A stretch of DNA of 64,000 nucleotides, taken from Oscillospiraceae bacterium (lineage in GTDB: Bacteria > Bacillota > Clostridia > Oscillospirales > Oscillospiraceae). Where the stretch lies: assembly GCA_015067995.1 (NCBI GenBank), contig SVLJ01000013.1, positions 1 to 64,000 of the forward strand. The letters run 5' to 3'. Both the position numbers and the translations under genes were made by a program. Under the pieces are notes generated by a model that ran no database searches, was not told where the DNA came from, and saw only the letters and a program-made list of their open reading frames with translations. Positions 17,937 to 25,977 of this stretch are shown here, piece by piece; the stretch's first letter is position 1, and every line of letters starts with the position of its first letter.

Positions 17937-18374
17937 ATGAAGATTGCATTGGGTTGTGACCACGGCGGCTATGCACTGAAGTGCGATATCATCAAGCTGC
18001 TGGAAGCAAAGGGATACGCATATCAGGATTTCGGCTGCTATTCGCTGGAAAGCTGTGACTATCCCGATTTCGGCGAGGCTGCCGCCAGAGCGGTGGCGTC
18101 CGGCGAGTGTGAGTACGGCATCGTGATCTGTACCACCGGTATCGGTATTTCCATCGCCGCCAACAAGGTGGCAGGTATCCGCTGCGCACATTGCGCGGAT
18201 TCTCTGGAGGCAGAAATGACCCGCCGCCACAATGATGCCAACATGATGGCCATCGGCGCCGGTTTCACCGGAAAAAACATGGCTGAGCGCATGGTGGAGG
18301 TTTTCCTGACCACGGAATTTGAGGGCGGCCGCCACCAGCGGCGCGTCAATAAGCTCAACGCTATCCAGCCCTGA
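17937..18374 (+). CDS. rpiB: Ribose-5-phosphate isomerase B
   Basis: A 145-residue RpiB/LacAB family enzyme interconverting ribose-5-phosphate and ribulose-5-phosphate. Motifs: GCDHGGYALK at the start, ICTTGIGISIAANK around the catalytic cysteine, and RRHNDANMMAIGAG. The canonical ICGTGIG reads ICTTGIG here. GAAGGGAG precedes the ATG; the gene follows the PHP gene by 41 bases in the same direction. Confidence 0.92.
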   Translation: MKIALGCDHGGYALKCDIIKLLEAKGYAYQDFGCYSLESCDYPDFGEAAARAVASGECEYGIVICTTGIGISIAANKVAGIRCAHCADSLEAEMTRRHNDANMMAIGAGFTGKNMAERMVEVFLTTEFEGGRHQRRVNKLNAIQP

Positions 18375-18407
18375 GACATTACTTTGCAGCGAAGGGGGTG
18401 AGCGGCC

Positions 18408-19496
18408 TTGGCACAAGGCAGTCAATACGGCAGCTACCGGGGCCGCAAGCCGGTGGGAAAGGTGCTGCTGGCAATCATTCTGATTCTGGTGATCGCGGTA
18501 TCCGGGCTGTTTATGTTCCTGCAGCGATATATGGTCTATGATGAAAATGGCAATCTGAAGCTGGAGCTGCCAGGCCGCGACGGAGATCAGATCTCCCCGC
18601 CGAAGCCGCCGGTTTCCTCGGAGGATATTACCATCATCATTGACCGCAAGGAGCCGGAGGAGCCCCAAATGCCGGAGCTGCCGGTGGAACCGCCTCCCGC
18701 ACCGGAGGTCAGAGGAGTCCTCCTGCTGGCGGATACGCCGCTGACGGACTGGGCAGCCGTCTGTGAAGAGCTGCCAGAGGATATTTCCGGCGTGTGCCTG
18801 ACAGTGAAGGATGCGGATGGCATCGTCTATGTGGATTCTCAGGCTGCGGCACGGCTGAGCCGCCGGATCATGTCTTTGAAATCCACCACTGAACGGGCGG
18901 TAGCTGACCTGACGGAGACAGAGAGTCTGCATACCATCGCCCGGATTACTTGTTTGCTGGATCCCAAGGTGCCCATTCTGGATGTGCGGGCGCTGGGTGT
19001 GCGGCAGAGGACGGGATATCTCTTCTACGATGATACCGGAGCGTCCTGGCTGGATCCCACCAAGGATTCTGTGCGGATGTATCTCACCGGTCTGGCCCGT
19101 GAGTGCGCCGAAATGGGTTTCGATGAAATTTTACTGAGCCATGTTTCCTATCCCATCAGCGGTGAACTGGATAAGATCAATTACGGCGAGAATCCAAAGG
19201 AAGAGAATCTGGCGGATTTTGTGCAGGCTGTACGGGATGCGCTGACAGGACAGAATGTGCGGCTCTCTCTGGAGCTGCCAGCAGAGGTGATCCTCACTGG
19301 CGGCAACGAGGCAGCCGGACAAAGCCTGAAGGTGCTGGCGCCGTTGGTGGACCGTATCTATACGGAGACCACCGCGGCGGATGCAGCGATGCTGGCGGAG
19401 TTGGTGAAAATCGCTGCGCCGGAAACGGACTTTGCGGCCATCGTGGCCGATGCGGAGGGCATCGCCACAGACTATTTGCTGACAGGACAATCGTAA
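18408..19496 (+). CDS. Membrane-anchored glycoside-hydrolase-like (DUF4015-type) protein
   Basis: The 362-residue protein starts at TTG with AAGGGGGTG at proper spacing. Residues about 18-40 form a membrane anchor, followed by a Pro/Glu-rich stalk (about 60-100), then a domain beginning RGVLLLADT with GVCLTVKDADGIVYVDS and EILLSHVSYP. I recognise this as resembling the putative TIM-barrel glycoside hydrolase family DUF4015 of Firmicutes. Function is unproven; an extracellular wall or polysaccharide role is inference. A strong terminator follows. Confidence 0.6.
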   Translation: MAQGSQYGSYRGRKPVGKVLLAIILILVIAVSGLFMFLQRYMVYDENGNLKLELPGRDGDQISPPKPPVSSEDITIIIDRKEPEEPQMPELPVEPPPAPEVRGVLLLADTPLTDWAAVCEELPEDISGVCLTVKDADGIVYVDSQAAARLSRRIMSLKSTTERAVADLTETESLHTIARITCLLDPKVPILDVRALGVRQRTGYLFYDDTGASWLDPTKDSVRMYLTGLARECAEMGFDEILLSHVSYPISGELDKINYGENPKEENLADFVQAVRDALTGQNVRLSLELPAEVILTGGNEAAGQSLKVLAPLVDRIYTETTAADAAMLAELVKIAAPETDFAAIVADAEGIATDYLLTGQS

Positions 19497-19502
19497 CAAC
19501 CG

Positions 19503-19536
19503 AACGGGGCGGATGCGCTGCATCTGCCCCGTTTTT
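19503..19536 (+). terminator. Intrinsic terminator
   Basis: Hairpin with arms aacggggc-gatgc and gcatc-gccccgtt followed by TTTTT, immediately after the anchored hydrolase-like gene. Confidence 0.9.
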
Positions 19537-19566
19537 CTGAAAAATGCATGAAAAAGGAAAAAACTC

Positions 19567-19597
19567 TTGACTGTCAAGGGCCTTTACAGCTTATCAT
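19567..19597 (+). promoter_or_regulatory. MerR-type promoter with 19-bp spacer
   Basis: TTGACT (19567-19572) and TATCAT (19592-19597) are separated by 19 bases, the overlong spacer typical of promoters activated by MerR-family proteins through DNA distortion. The -35 lies in the near-palindrome CTTGACTGTCAAG. The next gene encodes a MerR-family protein, suggesting autoregulation. Confidence 0.65.
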
Positions 19598-19626
19598 AGA
19601 GACAGAAAACACTGGGAGGTGATGGA

Positions 19627-21141
19627 ATGACCATTAAGGAAGTGGAGAGCCTGACAGGGATGCCCCGGGCCAGTATCCGTTTTTATGAGGCGGAAGGGCT
19701 GCTACATCCTCAGCGTGAGAAAAACGGGTATCGCAGCTATACACAGGAAAATGTGGACGAGCTTTTGCGCATTCGGCTGCTGCGGACGCTGGAGATCTCT
19801 GTGGAAGAGATCAGAGAGCTGGCGGCAGATCGGCTGGCGCTGCCGGACTGTCTGCGGGGTCATATGGCCCGGCTGGAAGACGCACAGGTAAAATCTGTGC
19901 GTTCCGCGGAGATTTGCCGCCGATTGGCGGATGCGGCTGTGGATTTTCGGGCGCTGAACGCGGCACAGTGGCTTTCCATGCTGGAAGATGAACCTTCCGC
20001 TCCAGAGCAGGTGATGCCGCCAAAGCCCAGCGTCTGGCGGCGTCTGTTGGCCAGAAGTGTGGACTATACGATCTACATCCTGCTCTGGGAACTGATGCTG
20101 GCGGTGGCCTTTCGGATGAATCTGACGGAAGGTGTCACCAAGAGTCCTACTCTGCTGATGCAGCTTCTGGAGAGCGCTGCTGTCATGGTCTGCATAATGT
20201 TGTTTGAGCCGCTGTTTCTGCACTGGTGGGAAACCACGCCGGGCAAGTGGATCATGGGAATCATTGTGACAGACGATAAAGGAAAACGCCTTTCCTATCG
20301 GGATGCGCTGAGCCGGTGCGGCATGCTGCTGCTGTACGGGTATGGCTTAGGCATCCCTGTACTGGTGCTGATCCGGCAGATCAAGTCTCTGCGGGACATT
20401 TGGCAGGGAGAAGAACCGGAGTGGGAATGGGATTCCCGTCTGCAGCTGCAGAGGAAAAGCCGGATTCGTGCAGCGGCGCTGTATGTGATTGGTGCAGTTC
20501 TGCTGATGGCGCTGCAGACGTATATCCGGGAGATCCCGGAGATCCCGCCAAACCGCGGAGAGCTTACCGTGGAGGAGTTCACAGAAAACTTCAACACTCT
20601 CCTGCGGTATTACGAAGATGGACCCAATGACTATATCTTTCACGCGGATCTGCGGGATATGTCTGCTGAGCTTCCGTGGCTGCTGGACGCAAACGGCGCG
20701 TGGGTCAGTCGGGACGATGACGGCTTTTATGCATGGATCTATCAGGGGCGGCCGCCGGAGTTTACCCTGCACGCCGACAGCAGCGGAGCACTTTCCGGTG
20801 TGACGCTGTCCTTCCAAACAGCGTGGGAGGGAGGCAGTGACAGTGACGCGGCCCGGCGCGGACGGGTGTTCCGGCAGCATATTTTTCTGATGAAGGTCGC
20901 TTTACAGGCGTTTGGACGTGCCGTGACAGAAGGGGCAGAGTTTGGTGGCTGGCGGGCCGTGCAGGATATGATCGTCAACGGCTGGAGACAACCATGCGCC
21001 TTTGTATATCGCAACGTGGCCATCTCCTATGACGTAGAGTTTACCGGCTGTGCACCGAAGGAAAACGGTGAGCCGGATCTGGAAGAAACGGCAGAGTACT
21101 GCGCCGTGGCATATACGTTCACCATACGGCGGATAAGCTGA
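19627..21141 (+). CDS. MerR-family regulator fused to an RDD membrane domain
   Basis: The 504-residue protein is a fusion. Residues 1-110 are a MerR DNA-binding domain plus dimerisation helix (IRFYEAEGLL, NGYRSYTQENVDELLRIR). Residues about 135-265 form an RDD-type membrane module (RLLARSVDYTIY, TTPGKWIMGI), another membrane segment lies near 280, and a soluble C-terminal region of about 200 residues follows, predicted outside or at the membrane. No effector-binding motif is seen. A membrane-tethered MerR protein with its own long-spacer promoter is unusual. GGGAGGTG precedes the ATG. Confidence 0.8.
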   Translation: MTIKEVESLTGMPRASIRFYEAEGLLHPQREKNGYRSYTQENVDELLRIRLLRTLEISVEEIRELAADRLALPDCLRGHMARLEDAQVKSVRSAEICRRLADAAVDFRALNAAQWLSMLEDEPSAPEQVMPPKPSVWRRLLARSVDYTIYILLWELMLAVAFRMNLTEGVTKSPTLLMQLLESAAVMVCIMLFEPLFLHWWETTPGKWIMGIIVTDDKGKRLSYRDALSRCGMLLLYGYGLGIPVLVLIRQIKSLRDIWQGEEPEWEWDSRLQLQRKSRIRAAALYVIGAVLLMALQTYIREIPEIPPNRGELTVEEFTENFNTLLRYYEDGPNDYIFHADLRDMSAELPWLLDANGAWVSRDDDGFYAWIYQGRPPEFTLHADSSGALSGVTLSFQTAWEGGSDSDAARRGRVFRQHIFLMKVALQAFGRAVTEGAEFGGWRAVQDMIVNGWRQPCAFVYRNVAISYDVEFTGCAPKENGEPDLEETAEYCAVAYTFTIRRIS

Positions 21142-21144
21142 ATG

Positions 21145-21183
21145 AAAAGACACCGCGCTGACAGGCTTTGTCGGCGCGGTGTC
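21145..21183 (-). terminator. Intrinsic terminator of the four-gene MerR/MBL operon
   Basis: The gacaccgcgc-type hairpin (21149-21183) is followed on the reverse strand by TTTTC. It lies between convergent genes and may also serve the MerR-RDD gene. Confidence 0.7.
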
Positions 21184-21190
21184 GTATCGT

Positions 21191-21901
21191 TCAGAACAAT
21201 ATTGTCTGTCCGGGGGCTTCCATGGGAGAAACGACATGGATAAACTGCGGGTATGCGGCGCAGAAATCCCGGGTGGGCTGTGGGTTTTTCCACTGGTGCA
21301 TGGGGATGATGTGCGAAATGTCTGCCAGCTCCAGAAGATACCGGAATCCCCAAAAGGCGGCCGCTTCCTGCCGCGGGTCCAGCGGCGCAAAGGCCAGATC
21401 CATGTGACGATCCCGGAGTGGCTCGACATACCGTTTGAAATTGGATTCCATATTCCGGTTCCAGACGGGATCCTCGCCCTCCCAGTGCCACCAGTTGAGA
21501 TCACCGGCATGATAGATGGTGTGTCCGTCGCAGGTGACCAGGAAAGCCACACCCTCGTCGGTGGAGGGAAGGGTTTCCACAGTGGCGGAGCCAATGCGGG
21601 CAGATGTTCTGCCTTTCAGCACATGACAGCGCGCTGCGGTTTCCGCAGAGATGTTCCAGCGCTGCTTCCGGGAGTCCGTCAGCTTCAGGTCGCTGCCCAA
21701 ACAGAAGAAGACGTCTCTGACGCCGTTATCCAGCGAAAAGATCTGCGGACGGAAGTGGTCCTGATGCCGGTGGGAAGCAAAGACAAGCAGGGGCTTTTCC
21801 GGCAGCGGCGGCAGCACGCCCTCGCTCCAGTCAAAAAGCAGGCAGACGGTATCCGATTCCACCAGAAAGCCGCTGTGCCCCAGAAATGTGACCTGCATCA
21901 T
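21191..21901 (-). CDS. MBL-fold metallohydrolase
   Basis: A 236-residue metallo-beta-lactamase-fold protein of the UlaG-like/YycJ-like size class. It begins VTFLGHSGFLV and has the zinc motif SHRHQDHF (HxHxDH), GHTIYHAGDLN, and a late histidine in IIPMHQW. Substrate unknown. Tandem ATG codons overlap the stop of the preceding YbjQ-type gene (ATGATG), so it is the last gene of a coupled four-gene operon starting at the MerR gene 22431-23087. Confidence 0.8.
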   Translation of the reverse strand: MMQVTFLGHSGFLVESDTVCLLFDWSEGVLPPLPEKPLLVFASHRHQDHFRPQIFSLDNGVRDVFFCLGSDLKLTDSRKQRWNISAETAARCHVLKGRTSARIGSATVETLPSTDEGVAFLVTCDGHTIYHAGDLNWWHWEGEDPVWNRNMESNFKRYVEPLRDRHMDLAFAPLDPRQEAAAFWGFRYLLELADISHIIPMHQWKNPQPTRDFCAAYPQFIHVVSPMEAPGQTILF

Positions 21902-22206
21902 TTGAATTTCACCGCTGTTCCGTAAGCCACCACCTCAGCGGCACCCTGCATCACGGAGGAGGAACCGTAACGCATACCTACGACGGCGTCGGCCCCCAGT
22001 TTCTCTGCGCCATCCACCATGCGTTTGGTGGCGATTTGCCTGGCTTCGTTGAGCATTTCCGTATAACCGACGATCTCGCCGCCTACCAGCGTCTTCATGC
22101 CGGCCATAAAGTCCCGGCCCAGATTCTTGCTGTATACCACGGTGCCTTTTACCATGCCCAGCACCTCATATTCCTGACCGATGTTTTCAATAGTTACGAG
22201 CTTCAT
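21898..22206 (-). CDS. YbjQ/UPF0145 family protein
   Basis: The 102-residue protein starts MKLVTIENIGQEYEVLGMVKG and contains LGADAVVGMRY, both typical of the pentamer-forming YbjQ (DUF74) family once called heavy-metal-binding. Function is not established. It overlaps the small membrane protein upstream by 20 bases and the MBL gene downstream by 4. GGAAGGAG precedes the ATG. Confidence 0.85.
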   Translation of the reverse strand: MKLVTIENIGQEYEVLGMVKGTVVYSKNLGRDFMAGMKTLVGGEIVGYTEMLNEARQIATKRMVDGAEKLGADAVVGMRYGSSSVMQGAAEVVAYGTAVKFK

Positions 22207-22447
22207 CTTCTTCTCCTTCCTGAATTTCCTGTAGTCTTGCTTTTAAGCTGAATCCCAGCGGGATCAGCATCAATGATTCCAAACCGGCTGCCGCTGCCAA
22301 TATCACGGAGCCGATGCCCTCCGGAACAAAGCAAGTCCGGATGATCAGCAGCACAGCGGAGGACAGCAGCAGCCAGCCGCCGCTGGCAGCGGCGGAGAGA
22401 ATGGCCTGTTTGCGCCGCCGGGCGCGGAATTCAGTATTTTCCGGCAT
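22187..22447 (-). CDS. Small two-helix membrane protein
   Basis: The 86-residue product starts at the ATG at 22447 (MPENTEFRARRRK), has two hydrophobic segments (about 15-38 and 43-65) and a charged tail. The start overlaps the end of the MerR gene by 17 bases and the stop overlaps the YbjQ-type gene by 20 bases. It resembles the C-terminal membrane part of the adjacent MerR protein in layout. Function unknown. Confidence 0.65.
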   Translation of the reverse strand: MPENTEFRARRRKQAILSAAASGGWLLLSSAVLLIIRTCFVPEGIGSVILAAAAGLESLMLIPLGFSLKARLQEIQEGEEDEARNY

Positions 22448-23087
22448 CGTCCACCTCGCCTTTTCCGATCTCACGGATGCGCTGCAGCAGGGCAATGCAC
22501 ACGCCCAGAATTACCGCGGCCGGTATGGCAATCAGAAGCGCCAGCAGCGGCAGCGGCGGCGCGCCCAGCGGGTCTGTTTCAAAGGCCCAGAGAAACAGCC
22601 AGATGGTGCCTGCCATCAAAAGTGCCATTACCACAGCCCATACGATCGGGGCAATGTAGCGTTTGCGGATGTCGCTTTTCTGCTTGTTCATAAAGGTCGT
22701 TCCCTCCTGTTCCAACTGCTGCATTTCCATCAGGACGGATTGTGCGTCCAGTGCTGACAGTGTGGTGCCGGTGTCCTCCAGCCGGGAGCAGAGGATCTGT
22801 GCCTGCCGGAGATTATCCGATTCCCGTTCCAGTGTGATCCGATGGCGATGCAGGGCATCGGCAACGGTGAGCCGTCCCTGCTGCAATGAGCGGATCTCCT
22901 CCAGCGGCAGACCCAACTTCCGCAGAGCTTTGATCTTCAGCAGTGTATCCACATCGGCGTCGCTGTAATTGCGGTAGCCGTTTTCACTGTTGCGCTGAGG
23001 ACACAGGAGACCCTCTTCTTCATAAAAGCGGATGTTCTTTTTTGAAATCCCCACCAGCGCCTCTACCTCGTTGATTTTCACGGCCAT
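22431..23087 (-). CDS. MerR-family regulator with two C-terminal membrane helices
   Basis: The 218-residue protein has an N-terminal MerR HTH (KINEVEALVGISKKNIRFYE, NGYRNYSDADVDTLLKIKAL), a dimerisation coiled coil (about 75-125), and two membrane helices (about 145-168 and 178-202). No metal-binding cysteine loop is visible. The second of two tandem start codons (ATG at 23087) fits the GGAAAGGA ribosome binding site. It leads the operon to the small membrane protein, YbjQ-type protein and MBL hydrolase. Its HTH is similar in layout to that of the MerR-RDD protein 2 kb away. Confidence 0.82.
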   Translation of the reverse strand: MAVKINEVEALVGISKKNIRFYEEEGLLCPQRNSENGYRNYSDADVDTLLKIKALRKLGLPLEEIRSLQQGRLTVADALHRHRITLERESDNLRQAQILCSRLEDTGTTLSALDAQSVLMEMQQLEQEGTTFMNKQKSDIRKRYIAPIVWAVVMALLMAGTIWLFLWAFETDPLGAPPLPLLALLIAIPAAVILGVCIALLQRIREIGKGEVDDAGKY

Positions 23088-23106
23088 CACCGTCCTTTCC
23101 AGTCAC

Positions 23107-23137
23107 AGCGTATACCTTCCAGAAGGGGGAAGGTCAA
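23107..23137 (-). promoter_or_regulatory. MerR-type promoter/operator of the four-gene operon
   Basis: On the reverse strand TTGACC (23132-23137) is followed by the dyad CCTTCC-N7-GGAAGG (23115-23133). Taking TACGCT (23107-23112) as -10 gives a 19-base spacer, as in MerR-activated promoters; TATACG (23109-23114) would give 17. The dyad placed between -35 and -10 closely resembles known MerR-family operators. Confidence 0.65.
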
Positions 23138-23203
23138 GGGGAAAACCGAACATTGCGGAAAAATTAATGCACTTTTAACAAAAACCGGTGTGTATCCCAT
23201 CTC

Positions 23204-23232
23204 TTGCGGGATGCTGTGATCCATGATAGAAT
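23204..23232 (+). promoter_or_regulatory. Promoter of mutY
   Basis: TTGCGG (23204-23209) and TAGAAT (23227-23232) have a 17-base spacer. Transcription would start about at the ATG (23239), implying little or no leader. Confidence 0.5.
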
Positions 23233-23238
23233 CATACC

Positions 23239-24330
23239 ATGAAAACATATGAACCGACAATGGAAAATCAAAGGGAACTGCTGACCCAGAAGCTGTTGGC
23301 GTGGTATCGCGCAAATGCCCGGGACTTGCCCTGGCGGCAGACCCGGGATCCGTACCGCATCTGGGTGTCGGAGATCATGCTGCAGCAGACCCGCGTAGCG
23401 GCGGTGCTGGGGTATTATGCCCGCTTTCTGGAGGCGTTCCCAACGGTAGAGGTGTTGGCATCCACCCGCGAGGATAAGCTGATGAAGTACTGGGAAGGAC
23501 TTGGCTACTACAGCCGCGCACGGAACCTGCAGAAGGCGGCACGGGTGGTAACGGAGCAGTATGATGGTCATTTTCCGGCAGACTACGACAAGCTGCTGGA
23601 ATTGCCCGGTATCGGAGAGTATACCGCCGGAGCCATTGCTTCGGCGGCCTTTGGCCTGCCCTTTCCGGCGGTGGACGGCAACGTGCTGCGGGTGATGACC
23701 CGGCTGACGGACTGCCATGAGGATATTGCCCTTCCTGCTGCGAAAGCAGCGGCAAAGGAGTGGGTATCGAAGCATATGCCCTCTGTTCCGGAGGATATCC
23801 GTGTGTTCAATCAGGCGCTGATGGAACTGGGCGCTACAGTCTGTGCACCCAACACCGCCCCACGGTGTGAGGCCTGCCCGTTGGCGCAGCTGTGCCTTGG
23901 CCGACTGCGGGGGACTGCGGAGACGCTGCCTGTCAAGACGGCGAAGAAGCCGCGGCAGGCGGAGGAGATGACGGTATACATTCTGGAACGGGATGGCCGC
24001 GTTGCTCTTCGCAAGCGGCCGAAAACAGGGCTGCTGGCGGGATTGTGGGAATTTCCCAACGTTTCCGGAGCTTTGGAAGAGGCAACTGCCGCCGAACCGG
24101 TGACGGCATGGGGACTGACGGCCACGGAATGGAAAAAGAAGCTGACGGCAAAGCATATTTTTACCCACCGGGAGTGGCACATGACCGGTTATATCCTACG
24201 GGTGACCGGTGAGGATTCCGGAGACTTCCGCTGGGTGGATGCGGCCGCGCTGAAGGATTGCGCCGTACCCTCCGCTTTTGCCCGGTATCTGGAGGAGGCG
24301 CGAAGAACACTGGAAGGAGAGGAACGGTGA
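23239..24330 (+). CDS. mutY: A/G-specific adenine DNA glycosylase MutY
   Basis: MutY removes adenine mispaired with 8-oxoguanine. The 363-residue protein has catalytic Glu45 in SEIMLQQT, the helix-hairpin-helix LPGIGEYTAGAI (about 122-133), catalytic Asp146 (VDGNVLR), a 4Fe-4S loop with Cys202, 210, 213 and 219, and a C-terminal NUDIX-like domain for 8-oxoG recognition. No Shine-Dalgarno sequence precedes the ATG at 23239 and the promoter is almost adjacent; an internal ATG at 23260 is an alternative. prsW follows with overlap. Confidence 0.95.
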   Translation: MKTYEPTMENQRELLTQKLLAWYRANARDLPWRQTRDPYRIWVSEIMLQQTRVAAVLGYYARFLEAFPTVEVLASTREDKLMKYWEGLGYYSRARNLQKAARVVTEQYDGHFPADYDKLLELPGIGEYTAGAIASAAFGLPFPAVDGNVLRVMTRLTDCHEDIALPAAKAAAKEWVSKHMPSVPEDIRVFNQALMELGATVCAPNTAPRCEACPLAQLCLGRLRGTAETLPVKTAKKPRQAEEMTVYILERDGRVALRKRPKTGLLAGLWEFPNVSGALEEATAAEPVTAWGLTATEWKKKLTAKHIFTHREWHMTGYILRVTGEDSGDFRWVDAAALKDCAVPSAFARYLEEARRTLEGEER

Positions 24331-25046
24331 TTATATTTCATACAGGTGCGGCCATTATCGCCGTCTATGTGCTGGCAGCTGTGCTGCCGGCTGCGCTGCT
24401 GATGCGGTACATTTACCGGCAGGACAGGGTGGAACGTGAGCCGCCTCTGCTGCTGGCGTCGCTGGTGGGCTGCGGCGTTTTGTCTGCACTGGCATCCATC
24501 GTACTGGAGGGCATTGCCGGAAGGCTGCTGTATATACTGGTCAGTGACCGGGGGAAGGTCTATACCATCCTGCTGGCTTTTCTGGTGGTGGGTGCTGTGG
24601 AGGAAGGAACAAAGCTTCTGCTTCTGAAATGGCGCACATGGCGGCATCCCCAGTTCAACTATCGGTTTGACGGTGTGGTATACGCAGTGTTCGTGTCCCT
24701 GGGCTTTGCCGCATATGAGAACATTCAGTATGTATTTTCCTACGGTATGTCTGTGGCACTGCCCCGCGCGCTGCTGGCGGTACCCGCTCACATGGGCTTC
24801 GCGGTGTTTATGGGCGCTTTTTACGGCCGTGCCAGACAGTGTGAAACCTGGGGGGATGATGTGGGGAAGAAGGTCAATCTCTGGGTAGGTTATTTGCTGG
24901 CGGTGTTCCTCCACGGATTCTATGATTCCTGCGCCATGATCGGCAGCAGGTTGTCCACACTGCTGTTTGTGGCCTTTGTCATTGCTATGTATGTGATCGT
25001 GATCCGGATGATCCGCCGGGAGGCCCGAACAGATCACCCGGTGTAA
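24327..25046 (+). CDS. prsW: PrsW family intramembrane metalloprotease
   Basis: A 239-residue polytopic protein with the PrsW motifs EE (Glu92-Glu93 in VEEGTK), Glu131 in AYENIQY, and histidines in PAHMGFA and LHGFYD. PrsW-type proteases carry out site-1 cleavage of anti-sigma factors in Bacillus; no sigma/anti-sigma pair lies here, so the target is unknown. The GTG start overlaps the mutY stop (GTGA) with AAGGAGAGGAA upstream. Confidence 0.85.
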   Translation: MIIFHTGAAIIAVYVLAAVLPAALLMRYIYRQDRVEREPPLLLASLVGCGVLSALASIVLEGIAGRLLYILVSDRGKVYTILLAFLVVGAVEEGTKLLLLKWRTWRHPQFNYRFDGVVYAVFVSLGFAAYENIQYVFSYGMSVALPRALLAVPAHMGFAVFMGAFYGRARQCETWGDDVGKKVNLWVGYLLAVFLHGFYDSCAMIGSRLSTLLFVAFVIAMYVIVIRMIRREARTDHPV

Positions 25047-25066
25047 ACGGAAGGAGGGGATTCCCT

Positions 25067-25936
25067 ATGATCTGTACCCTGTGTCCCAGGAACTGCGGAG
25101 CAGAGCGGACGGAAACAAAAGGCGGCGGCGTGTGCGGCATGCCCATCGTACCGGTGTGTGCCCGGGCGGGGCTCCATCTGTGGGAGGAACCCTGTCTTGT
25201 GGGTGAGCATGGTGCGGGCACGGTGTTTTTTTCCGGCTGCAATCTGCGCTGTTCCTTCTGTCAGAACAAGTCTATCTCTCAGGAGGGCGTGGGATGCCCG
25301 GTGACTGCAGCGCGCCTGCGGGAGATCTATGGAGAGCTGATTGCGCAGGGCGCTGCCTGCATTGATCTGGTAACGCCTGCCCATTTTTTGCCTGCAGTGC
25401 TGGAGACGCTGGAAGAGCCACTGCCGGTGCCGGTGGTCTGGAACTGCGGCGGCTATGAGAAGGTGGAAACGCTGCGGCTGCTGGAGGGTAAGGTACAGGT
25501 ATATCTGCCGGATCTCAAGTATGCGCTGCCGGAACCGGCGAAAAAATATTCCGGCGCGGCGGATTACTTCGAATGGGCGGCGCCGGCAATTCTGGAAATG
25601 TTCCGGCAGACGGGACCGTACCGTATGGAAAACGGGCAGCTGCGTTCCGGTGTCATGATCCGGCATCTGATGCTGCCCGGTGAGATGGAAAATACCCGCC
25701 GCTGCATCGACTGGGTGGCGGAGCATTTCCGACCCGGTGACGTGCTGTTTTCCCTGATGAGCCAGTATACGCCACAACCCGGTGCGGAGGGAAATCTGCG
25801 CCGCCATGTCAGCCGCAGGGAGTATGCTGCGGCAGTGGAATATATGGAAAACTGCGGCATTGTGGACGGATACACTCAGGAACGAACCTCTGCCAGAGAG
25901 GAATATACGCCGTCCTTTGATCTCAGCGGCATATAG
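25067..25936 (+). CDS. Radical SAM protein, pyruvate-formate-lyase-activase-like
   Basis: The 289-residue protein starts with a cysteine-rich segment (CTLCPRNC, VCGM) and has the radical SAM motif CNLRCSFC (Cys58, 62, 65). This architecture matches the single-domain PflX/activating-enzyme-like proteins of anaerobes. Substrate unknown; no glycyl radical enzyme gene is adjacent. GGAGGGG precedes the ATG; 20 bases separate it from prsW, so mutY-prsW-radical SAM may form one transcript. Confidence 0.85.
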   Translation: MICTLCPRNCGAERTETKGGGVCGMPIVPVCARAGLHLWEEPCLVGEHGAGTVFFSGCNLRCSFCQNKSISQEGVGCPVTAARLREIYGELIAQGAACIDLVTPAHFLPAVLETLEEPLPVPVVWNCGGYEKVETLRLLEGKVQVYLPDLKYALPEPAKKYSGAADYFEWAAPAILEMFRQTGPYRMENGQLRSGVMIRHLMLPGEMENTRRCIDWVAEHFRPGDVLFSLMSQYTPQPGAEGNLRRHVSRREYAAAVEYMENCGIVDGYTQERTSAREEYTPSFDLSGI

Positions 25937-25938
25937 AA

Positions 25939-25974
25939 AAGCCATCGGATACTCGCGTGGGTATCCGATGGCTT
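25939..25974. terminator. Bidirectional intrinsic terminator
   Basis: Perfect 14-base arms (25939-25952 and 25961-25974) lie between convergent genes with A-run left and T-rich right flanks. Confidence 0.85.
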
Positions 25975-25977
25975 TGT

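Noticed and set aside
23087-24180. Large reverse open frame antisense to mutY
   Set aside because: mutY shows every catalytic and iron-sulfur residue; the antisense frame has no recognisable domain or initiation signal.
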